DNA from: a virus
Virus record (IMG/VR): IMGVR_UViG_3300015263_000182
Span: 1 to 31,538 of that record
DNA: 31,538 nt
Strand: one strand, 5' to 3'
A model generated the notes under the pieces. The model searched no databases, was not told where the DNA came from, and saw only the letters and a list, made by a program, of their open reading frames with translations. Positions within the stretch are counted from its first letter, which is position 1; the number at the start of each line of letters is the position of its first letter. Positions 31,189-31,538 of the stretch are shown here, in pieces. Both the position numbers and the translations under genes were made by a program.

Positions 31189-31538
31189 GGTCCCCCCTTG
31201 CTTGACTTGAAGGCACACCACTTACAGGCATCTTGGCTCGGCGTCGGAAGGAACTTCGTTTCCGACATGATCTTGCGGCCCTCGTTCGACCAGAACTTCT
31301 TGCGCTTCGCAAGATAGGTGTTGGTGAACTCGTATGCGACGATGTCACCGAGGTCAACGTACCAGAACTCGACCTCGATCTTCTTGGCCGCTGGATACCA
31401 CAGCCACGAGGCCAGCGCAGTGAGCTCAGCCTGATCGTCGTGGGCCGGATAGATCCTGCCTGACTTGTGGTCAATGTTGATGGCCACTCCCTTCTTCGGA
31501 GCCGTGGCCACGTCAGCCTTCAGCGTGAACGTCTGCCT
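31158..31538 (-). CDS. PD-(D/E)XK nuclease, Cas4/RecB-like (partial, N-terminus outside window)
   Basis: The reading frame is open to the right edge, giving the last 126 residues. It shows the RecB/Cas4-type active-site strand order: LKAD (Asp of motif II), then INIDHKSGR (D-x-K of motif III) and a helix with Q (DDQAELTALASWLW). Near the C-terminus QDACKWCAFKSSKGGPC supplies three cysteines (C-x2-C-x8-C) in the place where Cas4 and AddB-type enzymes ligate a 4Fe-4S cluster; the fourth Cys would be upstream, outside the window. A GTG at 31511 is internal and is not the start. It likely acts on DNA ends together with the helicase and VRR-NUC. Confidence 0.75.
   Translation of the reverse strand, partial: RQTFTLKADVATAPKKGVAINIDHKSGRIYPAHDDQAELTALASWLWYPAAKKIEVEFWYVDLGDIVAYEFTNTYLAKRKKFWSNEGRKIMSETKFLPTPSQDACKWCAFKSSKGGPCDAWKKLRS

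Noticed and set aside
1-31538. tRNA genes, integrase/attachment sites or insertion sequences
   Set aside because: I saw no cloverleaf-like sequence with a TTC-arm, no recombinase motifs and no terminal inverted repeats flanking a transposase; a dedicated scan was not possible.

Overview
The window is a contiguous part of a double-stranded DNA tailed phage or prophage with a long non-contractile (siphovirus) tail. Evidence is a lambda-like tail module with a gpG/gpGT frameshift pair, a tape-measure protein, distal-tail, gpL-like and gpJ-like hub proteins, then a lysis cassette. The nested inner/outer spanin pair points to a Gram-negative host; I cannot name the host or phage genus. Head, packaging and polymerase genes are not in the window.

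Layout. Bases 1-19452 are all plus strand and tightly packed (late functions): end of a tail-completion gene, DUF3168 protein, major tail protein, chaperones with a textbook -1 slippery site, 907-aa tape measure, two unrecognised virion proteins, distal tail protein, gpL-like and gpJ-like hub, fibre/appendage proteins (12.1-15.1 kb), then membrane proteins, an M15 endolysin, candidate lipoproteins, a holin-like protein and overlapping spanins (15.1-18.0 kb). A HExxH protein and an HTH-metallophosphoesterase end the run. Bases 19453-19731 are a noncoding, very G/C-rich island with several G-quadruplex-type tracts, exactly where the two convergent gene blocks meet. Bases 19732-31538 are all minus strand, read from right to left: a Cas4-like nuclease (cut by the window edge), VRR-NUC nuclease, SNF2 helicase, a protein with a huge acidic/basic low-complexity tail, and then a 10-gene run that looks like a DNA-base hypermodification pathway, followed by nucleotide/accessory genes, a J-domain protein and a 43-aa membrane protein.

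The most interesting system is the minus-strand run at 20.7-28.2 kb. It combines a thymidylate-synthase homologue (likely a pyrimidine hydroxymethylase), a protein of the alpha-glutamyl/putrescinyl-thymine pyrophosphorylase (aGPT-Pplase) / 5-hmU-DNA-kinase helical-domain class, a glycosyltransferase resembling the TET/JBP-associated family (TAGT), a GT-B glycosyltransferase, a small-molecule kinase (APH/choline-kinase fold), a HAD phosphatase, a sugar-type nucleotidyltransferase, a sulfotransferase, an HD 5'-nucleotidase and a possible Nmad1/DUF1599-like protein. Known phage hypermodification pathways contain parts of this set. The kinase-phosphatase-nucleotidyltransferase set plus a sulfotransferase suggests a more elaborate, possibly sulfated or phospho-linked, sugar on 5-hydroxymethylpyrimidine. 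That chemistry is inference. Family calls come from motif reading and memory, with no database search.
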